Below are positions 25,861-33,959 of a DNA stretch of 64,000 nt, in pieces. The notes beneath the pieces were generated by a model, which worked only from the letters and a program-made list of their open reading frames with translations, did not search any database and was not told the origin of the DNA. The stretch is taken from positions 83,520-147,519 of the forward strand of contig NZ_VKCZ01000013.1 of NCBI RefSeq assembly GCF_009299835.1. The letters run 5' to 3'. This DNA is from Microlunatus speluncae. Lineage in GTDB: Bacteria; Actinomycetota; Actinomycetes; Propionibacteriales; Propionibacteriaceae. Position numbers and translations under genes: made by a program. How positions within the stretch are numbered: position 1 is the first letter of the stretch; each line of letters begins with the position of its first letter.

Positions 25861-27072
25861 ATGGTCGAACGCCGCCTGCCCCGCCCGAAGGATCTGGCGC
25901 CGCTGATGCGGTTGAAGCGACCGGAGCTGAATCCCAAGAAGCGACGGCTCGGCAACGCGTTGACCGTCGAAGATCTGCGCCGGATCGCCAAGCGGCGCAC
26001 CCCGCGCGCGGCGTTCGACTACACCGACGGCGCGGCCGAGGGCGAGTTCTCGCTGTCCCGGGCCCGGCAGGCGTTCCGCGACGTGACCCTGCATCCCCGG
26101 ATCCTGCGCGACGTGTCGACCCTCGACACCACGACCGAGATCCTGGGCAAGAAGTCGGCCTGGCCGTTTGCCATCGCGCCGACCGGCTTCACCCGGATGA
26201 TGCACACCGAGGGCGAGGTGGCCGGGGTCCGGGCGGCCGGCCGGGCCGGGATTCCGTTCTCGCTGTCGACGATGGGCACCACCTCGATCGAGGACGTACG
26301 CGCCGCCGGTCCGGACACCCGCAAGTGGTTCCAGCTCTACATGTGGAAGGACCGCGAGCGATCGATGAACCTGGTCCGCCGCGCCGCGGACAACGGCTTC
26401 GACACCTTGCTGGTGACCGTCGACGTGCCGGTCGCCGGGGCCCGGCTGCGGGACACCCGCAATGGCCTGACCATCCCGCCGACGCTGACCCCGAAGACGA
26501 TCGTCGATGCCATCCCGCGGCCGTGGTGGTGGTTCGACTTCCTGACCACCGAGCCGCTCTCGTTCGCCACCCTCGACCGCTGGTCCGGCACCGTGGCCGA
26601 GCTGCTGGACGTGATGTTCGACCCGACGGTCGACTTCGATGATCTTGCCTGGATCAAGGACCAATGGCCCGGATCCCTGGTGGTGAAGGGGATCCAGAAC
26701 CTCGACGACGCCCGCAAGGTGACCGATCTCGGCGCCGACGGGATCGTGTTGTCCAACCACGGCGGTCGCCAGCTGGACCGGGCGCCGATCCCGCTGCGGC
26801 TGCTGCCGGACGTGGTCCGTGAGGTCGGCAACGACGTCGACGTGATCGTCGACACCGGCATCATGTCCGGCACGGACATCGTCACCGCGATGGCGCTCGG
26901 GGCGAAGTTCACGATGGTCGGCCGCGCCTACCTGTACGGGCTGATGGCCGGCGGCGAGGCCGGAGTGGATCGGATGATCGAGATCCTGACCAGCCAGATC
27001 ACCCGGACCATGAAGCTGCTCGGCGCCCGCTCGATCGACGAGCTCGAACCCTCCATGGTCACCCTCAACTGA
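25861..27072 (+). CDS. lldD: FMN-dependent L-lactate dehydrogenase / alpha-hydroxy-acid oxidase
   Basis: 403 residues from ATG 25861. FMN hydroxyacid dehydrogenase barrel: N-terminal [21 protein letters not shown] contacts ([17 protein letters not shown]), substrate Tyr in [12 protein letters not shown] Lys in LVVKGIQ, and the catalytic base His with Arg in SNHGGRQLD. LldD oxidises L-lactate to pyruvate at the membrane; close relatives act on mandelate or glycolate. No lactate permease or LldR lies beside it. Hairpin repeats sit on both sides of the gene. Confidence 0.9.
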   Translation: MVERRLPRPKDLAPLMRLKRPELNPKKRRLGNALTVEDLRRIAKRRTPRAAFDYTDGAAEGEFSLSRARQAFRDVTLHPRILRDVSTLDTTTEILGKKSAWPFAIAPTGFTRMMHTEGEVAGVRAAGRAGIPFSLSTMGTTSIEDVRAAGPDTRKWFQLYMWKDRERSMNLVRRAADNGFDTLLVTVDVPVAGARLRDTRNGLTIPPTLTPKTIVDAIPRPWWWFDFLTTEPLSFATLDRWSGTVAELLDVMFDPTVDFDDLAWIKDQWPGSLVVKGIQNLDDARKVTDLGADGIVLSNHGGRQLDRAPIPLRLLPDVVREVGNDVDVIVDTGIMSGTDIVTAMALGAKFTMVGRAYLYGLMAGGEAGVDRMIEILTSQITRTMKLLGARSIDELEPSMVTLN

Positions 27073-27081
27073 CCCCCTACG

Positions 27082-27135
27082 CCGACTTGTCAGAACTGAG
27101 TTGTGCCAGAGCACAACTCAGTTCTGACAGGTCGG
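27082..27135. repeat. CCGACTTGTCAGAACTGAG hairpin, copy 3
   Basis: Nearly perfect: even the loop (TTGTGCCAGAGCACAA) is self-complementary, so the whole 54 bp is one long hairpin. It lies 10 bp after the lldD stop, in the position of a terminator, but lacks a T-tract. Confidence 0.87.
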
Positions 27136-27169
27136 GGCGGGTGGCGGCGGTCGGGATTAGGGTGCGGCC

Positions 27170-27556
27170 ATGGCGGATGAGTTCGAGGAACTGACGGTCG
27201 CGGACGCCGAGGGCTGGCGGGCCTGGCTGGACGCCCATCACACCGACGTGCCCGGAGTCTGGCTGGTGCTGGCCAAGAAGGGCACCACCGAGCCGACCTC
27301 GATCTCGTACGAGCAGTCCGTGCTGGAGGCCCTCTGTTACGGCTGGATCGACGGTCACACCAAGGGCCGCGACGCGGCGACCTTCATCCAGCGCTACACC
27401 CCGCGGCGGGCCAAGAGCAACTGGTCGGCCTCCAACGTCGCCCGGGTCGACCAACTGATCGCCGAGGGCCGGATGCGCCCCGCCGGCCAGGCCGAGATCG
27501 ACCGGGCCAAGGCCGATGGCCGCTGGGCCAAAGCCCTGCAGCCTCGCACTTCTTGA
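27170..27556 (+). CDS. YdeI/OmpD-associated family protein, C-terminally truncated
   Basis: 128 residues. The N-terminal YdeI pattern is clear (WRAWLDAHHTDVPGVWLVLAKKG, YEQSVLEALCYGWIDGHTKGRD, FIQRYTPRRAKSNWSASNVARV). Relatives run to about 190 residues, with a helical C-terminal half after GRW. Here the match ends at GRWAKALQ, followed by PRTS and a stop, and a cluster of dispersed repeats begins 14 bp later. The missing C-terminal third cannot be found in the next 200 bp. Function of the family is poorly known. It may be a shortened but folded protein or a decaying gene. Confidence 0.75.
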   Translation: MADEFEELTVADAEGWRAWLDAHHTDVPGVWLVLAKKGTTEPTSISYEQSVLEALCYGWIDGHTKGRDAATFIQRYTPRRAKSNWSASNVARVDQLIAEGRMRPAGQAEIDRAKADGRWAKALQPRTS

Positions 27557-27569
27557 GCCGCTCGTCCCT

Positions 27570-27725
27570 CGTTCCCTGAGCTTGTCGAAGGGCAGGCCCG
27601 ATCGCGCCTCGCCGGAATCGGAGTCGCCTCGCCCGCCCTTCGACAGGCTCAGGGAACGAACACCCCTCGCCCGCCCTTCGACAGGCTCAGGGAACGAACA
27701 CCCCTCGACAGGCTCGGGGCGAACG
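27570..27725. repeat. cluster of four dispersed repeats after ydeI-like gene
   Basis: One forward copy (27570-27596), two reverse copies (27634-27660, 27672-27699) and a partial reverse copy (27705-27725). The last two are separated by a duplicated ACACCCCTCG, so the array seems to grow by local duplication. It fills the gap before the luciferase-like gene. Confidence 0.87.
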
Positions 27726-27765
27726 AGTGGGAATAGCGGGGCGGATCGGTGGGGTTGAGCGGGTC

Positions 27766-28836
27766 GTGACCGACCTTGCACTTTCTGTCCTCGACCTGGT
27801 GCCGGTGCGCACCGACCAGACCACCGCCGCCGCGATCCAGGCGTCGTTACGGCTGGCCGAGACCGCCGATGAACTCGGGTTCACGCGCTACTGGGTGGCG
27901 GAGCACCACAACATGCCGGCGGTGGCGGCGACCAATCCGCCGGTGCTGATCGGCGTCATCGCGGCCGCCACCCGGCGGATCCGGGTCGGCTCGGGCGGGG
28001 TGATGTTGCCCAATCATGCGCCGCTGGTGGTCGCCGAGCAGTTCGCGCTGCTGGAGGCCGCCTACCCCGGCCGGATCGATCTCGGCATCGGCCGGGCACC
28101 GGGCAGCGACCCGGTGACCAACTACGTGTTGCGCAGCGGCGGCGGCCGCGACGACAAGGACATCGAGCGGTTCCCGGACTACGTGTCGGACGTGATCGCG
28201 CTGATGGATGCGACCGGTGTCGAGCTCGAGTTGCAGGGCCGGCGCTATCCGCTGCGGGCCACCCCGAAGGCCGAGGGCTCGGCCAAGGTGTGGCTACTCG
28301 GTTCCTCGCTCTATTCGGCCGAGTTGGCTGCCGCCCAGGGTTTGCCGTACGTCTTCGCGCATCACTTCTCCGGTGAGGGCACGGCCGAGGCGCTCCGGGT
28401 CTACCGGTCCAACTTCCGGCCCTCCGACCTACTGGCCGAGCCGAAGACGTTCCTGACCGTCAACGCGGCCGTCGCCCCGACCAACGAGGAGGCGCAGCGG
28501 CTGATCATCCCGCAGCAGCTGGCCATGATCGCGCTGCGGACCGGCGGTGAGTTGAAGCCGTCGCCGCTGATCGAGGACGCCGAACGGGTCGAGCTGCCGC
28601 CGGCGCACCGGGACCTGGCCGAGGCGATGAGTTCGCGCTGGGTGGTCGGCGACCCGCCCACCGCGGCGGCGCGTATTCGTGATCTTGCCCACACCTTCGG
28701 GGTGGATGAGGTGATGATCAATCCGATCGCCGGGGCGTTGACCGGCACGGCGGCCGACCGGTTCCCCGCGCGGGAGCAGACGTTGCGGCTGCTGGCCGGC
28801 GAACTCCTCGGGTCGGAGCCGACCGAGCGAGCCTGA
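27766..28836 (+). CDS. luciferase-like (LLM class) flavin-dependent oxidoreductase
   Basis: 356 residues from GTG 27766. Group with LSVLDLVPV at the N-terminus, WVAEHHNMPAVAATNPPVLIG, RVGSGGVMLPNHAPLVVAEQFALLEAAYPGRIDLGIGRAPG and a C-terminal motif RWVVGDPPTAAARI, as in the MsnO8/YhbW-type bacterial luciferase-like monooxygenases. It would use FMNH2 or, in an F420-producing organism such as this one, possibly F420; the subclass fits FMN better. No reductase partner is adjacent. Substrate unknown. Confidence 0.87.
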   Translation: MTDLALSVLDLVPVRTDQTTAAAIQASLRLAETADELGFTRYWVAEHHNMPAVAATNPPVLIGVIAAATRRIRVGSGGVMLPNHAPLVVAEQFALLEAAYPGRIDLGIGRAPGSDPVTNYVLRSGGGRDDKDIERFPDYVSDVIALMDATGVELELQGRRYPLRATPKAEGSAKVWLLGSSLYSAELAAAQGLPYVFAHHFSGEGTAEALRVYRSNFRPSDLLAEPKTFLTVNAAVAPTNEEAQRLIIPQQLAMIALRTGGELKPSPLIEDAERVELPPAHRDLAEAMSSRWVVGDPPTAAARIRDLAHTFGVDEVMINPIAGALTGTAADRFPAREQTLRLLAGELLGSEPTERA

Positions 28837-28881
28837 GAAACGTACAGCTCACTGCCAGGAACGCGCCCTAGGCTAGGACGA

Positions 28882-29670
28882 GTGATCGAAACGTCACCCC
28901 AGAAATCTGGCTCGCCCACTTCCGCTGACGAGTTGGCGCTGATCGGCTCACCGCTCGGTGACCTGCGTCAGTTGCGGGAGGACTTCACCCGATTCATGAT
29001 GCAGTACAAGTTCGGCATCGACGAGATGACGACCAAGATCACGATCTTGCGGGACGAGTTCAACCAGCTGCACGAATACAACCCGATCGAGCACGTCTCG
29101 TCCCGGCTGAAGTCGCCGGACAGCATCCTGGAGAAGTTGATCAGGAAGAACTGCGAGCCGACGTTCGAGGCGATCCGCGGCACGATCACCGACATCGCGG
29201 GCGTCCGCGTCACCTGCAGCTTCGTCTCCGACGTCTACCGGGTGTTCGACATGCTCGCCGGCCAGTCCGACGTCACCGTGCTGCAGGTCCGCGACTACAT
29301 CGCCGAGCCGAAGCCCAACGGCTACCGCAGCCTGCACGGCATCGTCGAGGTGCCGGTGTTCCTGTCCGACGGCGTCGTGCCCGTCGTCGTCGAGGTGCAG
29401 TTCCGGACGATCGCGATGGACTTCTGGGCCAGCCTGGAACACAAGATCTATTACAAGTACCGCCGCCAGGTGCCGACCGAGCTGCTGCGCGACCTGCAGC
29501 AGGCCGCGGAGACCGCGCACCGGCTGGACGGGACGATGGAGCGCCTGCACGAGGAGATCCACCGCGCCGACGTCGACACCTCCGGCTCCGGCGAGGAGCA
29601 TCAGTTGACGCCGTCCGATGACGTACTGCGGCAGCTCTGGCTGGCCCGCCGGGAGTCGGGGCTGGGCTGA
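28882..29670 (+). CDS. small alarmone synthetase (GTP pyrophosphokinase, RelA/SpoT synthetase domain only)
   Basis: 262 residues from GTG 28882. A RelA_SpoT synthetase domain covers about 70-210: HVSSRLKSPDSILEKL, ITDIAGVRVTCSFVSDVYRV, PKPNGYRSLHGIVEVPVF and VEVQFRTIAMDFWASLEHKIYYK. There is no HD hydrolase, TGS or ACT domain, so this is a stand-alone (p)ppGpp synthetase of the RelP/RelQ kind. It transfers pyrophosphate from ATP to GDP or GTP. A charged C-terminal helix follows. It would raise alarmone levels on transcriptional cues instead of ribosome cues. Confidence 0.92.
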   Translation: MIETSPQKSGSPTSADELALIGSPLGDLRQLREDFTRFMMQYKFGIDEMTTKITILRDEFNQLHEYNPIEHVSSRLKSPDSILEKLIRKNCEPTFEAIRGTITDIAGVRVTCSFVSDVYRVFDMLAGQSDVTVLQVRDYIAEPKPNGYRSLHGIVEVPVFLSDGVVPVVVEVQFRTIAMDFWASLEHKIYYKYRRQVPTELLRDLQQAAETAHRLDGTMERLHEEIHRADVDTSGSGEEHQLTPSDDVLRQLWLARRESGLG

Positions 29671-29752
29671 CCCGGCCGACCGGCGGAGCCCACCCGCGGC
29701 GGAGCGCCGCCCGGACCGGATTCATCGCGGGTGACCGGTGGCGAAGATCAAC

Positions 29753-30295
29753 TCAGGCCGACGCGCGGAGCCGGCCCCGAAGATCATTGCGCAGCCGGAT
29801 CGGATCGACGGCGAAGCTCTCCAACAGCCGGTGCGCCAGACTGCCGACGTCACCGAGGACACCGAGCAGCACGTGTTCGGCATCGATCCCGCCGCTGCGC
29901 AGGTTGATCGCCTCCCGCAGTGACAGCTCCAGCGCCTTCTTCGCCCCCTTGCTGAACGGGATGTGCCCGCGCGGCTCCGGCCTGCGATCGGGCCCGTCGA
30001 GCGCACCTTCACCGAACGTGCGCTCGACCCGCGACCGGATCTCGTCCAGATCGATGCCCAGCGAGGCCAGCGCCTGCGGATCCAGCTCGTCGCCCACCAA
30101 CTGGGCCAGTCGCTCCCGAGCTGTCGGGTAGTCCAGCCCGGCCGCGACCAGCGCTTCCCGCGCGGGCCCGGAGTCCTGCCAGAGCACGCCGAGCAGTACG
30201 TGCTCGGAGCCGATCATCGGCTGCCGCAGCTCCCGGGCCACCACCTGGGCCTGCAGCACGCTGTCACGAGCCGCCGGCGAGAAGCGTTCGAACAT
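29753..30295 (-). CDS. Clp N-terminal domain protein (double Clp-N repeat, no ATPase)
   Basis: 180 residues. Two Clp-N repeats: MFERFSPAARDSVLQAQVVARELRQPMIGSEHVLLGVL and GAKKALELSLREAINLRSGGIDAEHVLLGVLGDVG. No AAA module follows, so it cannot unfold proteins itself. Such proteins may act as adaptors or decoys for ClpC. It starts 18 nt after the small HTH gene, in one operon with it. The pairing of a tiny HTH protein with a Clp-N protein recurs in Actinobacteria, from general knowledge. Confidence 0.87.
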   Translation of the reverse strand: MFERFSPAARDSVLQAQVVARELRQPMIGSEHVLLGVLWQDSGPAREALVAAGLDYPTARERLAQLVGDELDPQALASLGIDLDEIRSRVERTFGEGALDGPDRRPEPRGHIPFSKGAKKALELSLREAINLRSGGIDAEHVLLGVLGDVGSLAHRLLESFAVDPIRLRNDLRGRLRASA

Positions 30296-30313
30296 GTCCG
30301 TCCCTCCTCGATC

Positions 30314-30523
30314 TCAGCGCTTGCCGTGCTTCTTGTGTACCGCCTGCTTGGACACCCCGAGCACGGCCGCGATGTCCTGCCAGGACCAGCCGAGCCCGCG
30401 AGCTCGCCCGACGTGCAGCCGTTCGAGCTGGTCGGCCAGGATCCGGAGGCTGCGTACGGCCCGCAAACCCTCGGCGGGGTCGGCACTGCCGATGGCCGAA
30501 CTGAGGTCCGTGGGGCTACTCAT
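30314..30523 (-). CDS. small helix-turn-helix protein, partner of the Clp-N gene
   Basis: 69 residues. The C-terminal half is a helix-turn-helix (GWSWQDIAAVLGVSKQAVHKKHGKR) that ends the protein. The N-terminal half is a helix LRAVRSLRILADQLERLHVGRARG, probably for dimerisation. A strong promoter with inverted GTCAAC/GTTGAC elements lies just upstream, so autoregulation is likely. Confidence 0.85.
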   Translation of the reverse strand: MSSPTDLSSAIGSADPAEGLRAVRSLRILADQLERLHVGRARGLGWSWQDIAAVLGVSKQAVHKKHGKR

Positions 30524-30529
30524 GCCGTC

Positions 30530-30569
30530 ATCCTAGGTTGACGACTTTCCAGAGTCAACCAAAGTTGAC
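30530..30569 (-). promoter_or_regulatory. leaderless promoter and operator of the HTH/Clp-N operon
   Basis: Minus-strand TTGACT (30553-30558), 17 bp, TAGGAT (30530-30535), then six bases to the ATG, so the message is probably leaderless. GTCAAC-CAAA-GTTGAC (30554-30569) is a palindrome over the -35, and a third GTTGAC lies at 30537-30542. This suggests repressor binding at the -35 and in the spacer. Confidence 0.6.
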
Positions 30570-30581
30570 GCACTCCCGGCC

Positions 30582-30634
30582 CGAGTTGTCAGAACTGAGG
30601 TGCGCTATAGGGCTACTCAGTTCTGACAAGTCGG
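30582..30634. repeat. CCGACTTGTCAGAACTGAG hairpin, copy 4
   Basis: Same family; the loop GTGCGCTATAGGGCTA resembles that of copy 2. Unlike the others it lies between divergent genes, 40 bp before mmuM, so it cannot be a terminator of either neighbour. Confidence 0.85.
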
Positions 30635-30673
30635 CGCGGGGTTGGGGTGGGTGGGCGTGATTAGGGTTGGCGG

Positions 30674-31558
30674 GTGGTGGAGTTTGCTGCGGACGGGGTG
30701 GTGGTTGCCGACGGTGGGTTGGCGACCGAGCTGGAGCGGGGCGGGCACGATCTCTCCGGGCCGCTCTGGTCGGCTCGGCTGCTGGCCGACGACCCGGACG
30801 CGATCCGGGCCGTGCATGCCGCCTACTTCGCGGCGGGAGCGCGGATCGCGACCACGGCCAGTTACCAGGCCTCGGTCGAGGGGTTCGTCCGGCACGGCTG
30901 GTCCCCGGCCGAGGCCGCCGAGCTGCTCCGGCGCAGCGTGCGGCTGGCCGTCGCGGCCCGGGCCGACCTGCCGGAGCCGGCGGGCCGCTGGGTCGCCGCC
31001 TCGGTCGGGCCGTACGGAGCGGCGCTGGCCGACGGCTCCGAATACCGCGGGCGCTACGGGCTGAGCGTGGACCGGTTGATCGACTGGCATCGGCCGCGGC
31101 TGGAGATCCTGGCCGAGGCCGGGGCCGACCTGATCGCCTGCGAGACCGTGCCCGACCTGGTCGAGGCCGAGGCGCTGGTCCGGCTGGTCGGCGAGACCGG
31201 GGTCTCGGCCTGGCTCTCGTACACGATCGACGGGGACCGGACCCGCGCCGGGCAGCCGCTGATCGAGGCGTTCGCGCTGGCCGAGGCGCCCGGCATCGTC
31301 GCGATCGGCGTGAACTGCTGCGATCCGGACGACGTCCCGGAGGCCATCGCCGCCGCCCGGGCGGTGACCGATCGACCGGTCGTCGTCTACCCGAACAGCG
31401 GCGAGAACTGGGCCGGATCCTGGTTCGGTCCGAGCCGTTTCACGGCGTCGGCGGCCCGTGATTGGGTGGCCGCCGGAGCCCGGATCGTGGGTGGTTGCTG
31501 CCGCGTCGGACCCGACGAAATTACGATTCTGGCTCGAATAATGAGCGATTTCGTGTGA
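30674..31558 (+). CDS. mmuM: homocysteine S-methyltransferase
   Basis: 294 residues from GTG 30674. Barrel with DGGLATELERGG, the substrate region ITTASYQAS-like (ATTASYQASVEGF), VGPYGAAL and the zinc cysteines in VNCCDP and GGCCRVGP. It transfers a methyl group from S-methylmethionine to homocysteine, forming two methionines. No mmuP transporter is adjacent. ahcY, which yields homocysteine, is 14 kb away. Confidence 0.91.
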   Translation: MVEFAADGVVVADGGLATELERGGHDLSGPLWSARLLADDPDAIRAVHAAYFAAGARIATTASYQASVEGFVRHGWSPAEAAELLRRSVRLAVAARADLPEPAGRWVAASVGPYGAALADGSEYRGRYGLSVDRLIDWHRPRLEILAEAGADLIACETVPDLVEAEALVRLVGETGVSAWLSYTIDGDRTRAGQPLIEAFALAEAPGIVAIGVNCCDPDDVPEAIAAARAVTDRPVVVYPNSGENWAGSWFGPSRFTASAARDWVAAGARIVGGCCRVGPDEITILARIMSDFV

Positions 31559-31634
31559 AAACCTGCGCCAACGCTTAGCCTGTGTCCGGGTTGGGTCGCG
31601 TCCCACGCGGCTCATTCGCCTGGGGGAAAATTTC

Positions 31635-32168
31635 ATGCGCAAGCTCATGGTGTGCGGCCTCGTGGTCGCAGTTTCGGCCGTCTTCGGCGGCCTGCTCGTC
31701 GGTTCGCCGGGGATCAACGGGGTCGCGGAGACGCCACCGCCGGGTCAGCCCGACTACGGACTGGACGGGGTTCGGGTGGTCTCGCTCATGCAGAGCGAGG
31801 AGCGCCGGGTCGACGCGACCGTCGCGGTGCACGTGCGTGGCGTCGAGGGCCGGCCGCTGCAGTATCGGAGCGCGGTCGAGCTGCGGTGCCAGGTCAAGGG
31901 CGCCGACAGCATCTGGCGGCCGCACTCCTGCTCGGCGAACTTCGGTCAGCGGCTGGTCCGGGACCAGTCGACGGTGATCGAGAGCTGGTCCGAGCTGAGC
32001 TCCGACGACGGCGTGATCGTCAGCGTCGGTGAGTGGCAGCCGGTCACCTGTCGCGGCCTCTACACCACCGAACTGGTCGCGTACCAGATCGGCGTGGCGG
32101 GCCAGGTCACCACGGTCAAGGGCAATCCCGGCCTCTTCCCGAGCAACGGGGTCTGGGCCGACTGCTAA
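31635..32168 (+). CDS. secreted protein of unknown function
   Basis: 177 residues with a clear Sec signal peptide (MRKLMVCGLVVAVSAVFGGLLVG). The mature part is beta-rich, with four cysteines (ELRC, PHSC, VTCRG, ADC at the very end) that could form two disulphides, and no recognisable domain. GGGGGAAA lies about 10 bases before the ATG. Its last 4 nt overlap the convergent ATPase gene. Confidence 0.72.
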   Translation: MRKLMVCGLVVAVSAVFGGLLVGSPGINGVAETPPPGQPDYGLDGVRVVSLMQSEERRVDATVAVHVRGVEGRPLQYRSAVELRCQVKGADSIWRPHSCSANFGQRLVRDQSTVIESWSELSSDDGVIVSVGEWQPVTCRGLYTTELVAYQIGVAGQVTTVKGNPGLFPSNGVWADC

Positions 32169-32905
32169 TCGTCCAGCACCCGCCGCAGATACTGATCGGG
32201 TTGATCAAGGAAGCGGCGGTAGTGGTCGACCAGATCGAGTTCGTCCCAAGCACGCTCGTGCATGCCGTTTTCGTCCAGTTCCAGGATCCGGGCCGAGGGC
32301 AACGCGGCGATGATCGGTGAGTGGGTCGCCAGGAGCACCTGGGCCTCACCGCTGTTGATCATGGAGTGCAGCACGCCGACCAGGGTGAGCTGGGCGGTGA
32401 ACGAGAGCCCGGCCTCCGGCTCGTCCAGGACGAAGAAGCCGCCGCGCTCGAACCGTGACGTGCTGATCATGGACAGGAACGACTCGCCGTGGCTCTGTTC
32501 GTGGAACACCGGCTCCGCTCCGCCGCCCGGATGATCTTCAAGGTACGTGAACAGACCGTGCATCGTCTCGGCCCGGAGGAAGTAGCCCCAGCGCGTGGTG
32601 CCCGGCCGGCGGACCAGCCGCAGGCTCTGGGCCAGCACCGACTCGCTGATCCGGGTGCTGTGCCGGGCCCCGGTCGACCCGCCCTCCGGCGACAGCCCGT
32701 ACGCACCGGCGACGGCCTCGACCAGGGTGGACTTCCCGGTGCCGTTCTCGCCGACCAGGATGGTGGCGGCGCCGAGGTCGAGGCCATCGGCCAGCAGCTG
32801 CGCGACCGGCGCCAGGGTGGCCGGCCAGGTCCGAGCCGGCAGCGCGGCCTCCGGATCCCGCTCGACCCGGCGGAGCGGTCGTCGCCCCATCCAGTCAGAG
32901 GTCAT
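32165..32905 (-). CDS. AAA/SMC-like ATPase (AAA_21-type, nuclease-less)
   Basis: 246 residues from ATG 32905; a GTG at 32941 is an alternative. Walker A GENGTGKST, signature-like FLSMIST...FERGG and Walker B FFVLDEPEAGLS are present, and the H-motif ATHSPIIAALP is typical of ABC-type ATPases with ATHSP. It is a single-domain protein without TOPRIM or membrane part. Stand-alone members have been linked to phage defence or repair, but no partner gene lies here. The LETHAL-pair type (OLD, septu) is not supported, because no nuclease is adjacent. Confidence 0.82.
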   Translation of the reverse strand: MTSDWMGRRPLRRVERDPEAALPARTWPATLAPVAQLLADGLDLGAATILVGENGTGKSTLVEAVAGAYGLSPEGGSTGARHSTRISESVLAQSLRLVRRPGTTRWGYFLRAETMHGLFTYLEDHPGGGAEPVFHEQSHGESFLSMISTSRFERGGFFVLDEPEAGLSFTAQLTLVGVLHSMINSGEAQVLLATHSPIIAALPSARILELDENGMHERAWDELDLVDHYRRFLDQPDQYLRRVLDD

Positions 32906-32951
32906 GACCCACCCTCGTCCGCCGTCCGAGCCCGACTTCACCTATTTTCGT

Positions 32952-33006
32952 ACGCGATGTGAAGGTTGCAACGTTCACATCGCGTCAGATTCTCACGTTG
33001 ACGTGA
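32952..33006. repeat. two-hairpin element, copy A
   Basis: Core GTGAAGGTTGCAACGTTCAC flanked by perfectly paired outer stems CGCGAT/ATCGCG. A short second hairpin TCACGTTGACGTGA follows. It lies 12 bp beyond the stop of the minus-strand hydroxyacid dehydrogenase. Copy B at 45405 has the same core but different, again paired, outer stems. Confidence 0.82.
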
Positions 33007-33017
33007 AGAATCGACAA

Positions 33018-33959
33018 CTACCGGGTAACCAGGTTCGCGATCGGGTCGTCGGCGAGGAGGGCGCGGACGTTGGCCTCGATCAGGGTGTCGGCACCGAGCG
33101 GGCGTCCGCCGGCGGTGTGCGGGGTGATGATCAGGTTCGGCGCGGACCACAGCGGGTCGCCGTCGGGCAGCGGCTCGGTGGCGGTGACGTCGAGGGCGGC
33201 ACCGGCGATCTCGCCGTCGATCAGCGCCGTCCGCAGCGCCCCCTCGTCGACCGTCGCGCCGCGGCCGACGTTGATCAGCCAGGCCGTCTTCGGCAGCGCC
33301 TGCAGCACCGCGGCGTCGATGATCTTGATGGTGTCCGGTACGGCCGGCAGGATGTTGATCAAGATGTCGGTGTCGGGCAACACGCTGTGCACGTCAGCGG
33401 CGGCGATCACCGGATAGCCGGCCCGCTCCCCCGCCGACGAGGCGACGCCGGTGATCTTGGCCCCGAGCAGGGTCAGGTACGGCGCCAGCGTCTTGGCGAT
33501 GCTGCCGAAGCCCCAGATGGTGACCCGGGCGTCGCGCAGCGTGGTCAGCCCCTGCGAATTGTCCAACGGCTGCCGGTAGCCGAGCTCGGAGTCCCAGCTG
33601 CCGCCGCGCTGCGCGTCCAGCGCCCGATCGAGCCGGCGGGCGGCGGCCAGGGCCAGCGCCAGGGTGTGCTCGGCGACCGTGAGGTCGTGCAGGCCGCGAC
33701 CCGAGGCGATCACCGCCTCCGGCGCGAAGCCGGCGGCCACCACCGAGTCGGTGCCGGCCATCAGGCCCTGGATCAGCCGCAGCTTGGGCAGCCGGTCGGC
33801 CAGCTCCTTCATCCGGGACGCCGGGTTGAGCCAGAGCACGATCACCTCGGCGTCGGTGTGCTCGTCGGGCAGCTCGGCCTCGGGGTCGTACGCGATCCCC
33901 TGGACCCCCTCCGGCAACGTGGGGTCGAGCGGGACGCTGGTCGGCAACAGGACCTTCAC
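33018..33959 (-). CDS. D-isomer-specific 2-hydroxyacid dehydrogenase
   Basis: 313 residues, GTG start inside the upstream stop (GTGA overlap of 4 nt). The NAD-binding part reads VTIWGFGSIAKTLA, a form of GxGxxG with Ser. The catalytic Arg is in LINVGRGATVDE, Glu in TEPLPDGDPLW and His in ITPHTAGG. The substrate domain is at the ends. It is co-transcribed with the DenD-like gene, so its substrate may be a 2-hydroxy or 2-oxo intermediate from four-carbon sugar acids or glyoxylate. The exact substrate is not readable. Confidence 0.86.
   Translation of the reverse strand: MKVLLPTSVPLDPTLPEGVQGIAYDPEAELPDEHTDAEVIVLWLNPASRMKELADRLPKLRLIQGLMAGTDSVVAAGFAPEAVIASGRGLHDLTVAEHTLALALAAARRLDRALDAQRGGSWDSELGYRQPLDNSQGLTTLRDARVTIWGFGSIAKTLAPYLTLLGAKITGVASSAGERAGYPVIAAADVHSVLPDTDILINILPAVPDTIKIIDAAVLQALPKTAWLINVGRGATVDEGALRTALIDGEIAGAALDVTATEPLPDGDPLWSAPNLIITPHTAGGRPLGADTLIEANVRALLADDPIANLVTR

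Noticed and set aside
32165..32905. Phage-defence system around the AAA ATPase
   Set aside because: No nuclease, reverse transcriptase or other effector gene is adjacent; the neighbours are a secreted protein and a metabolic dehydrogenase.
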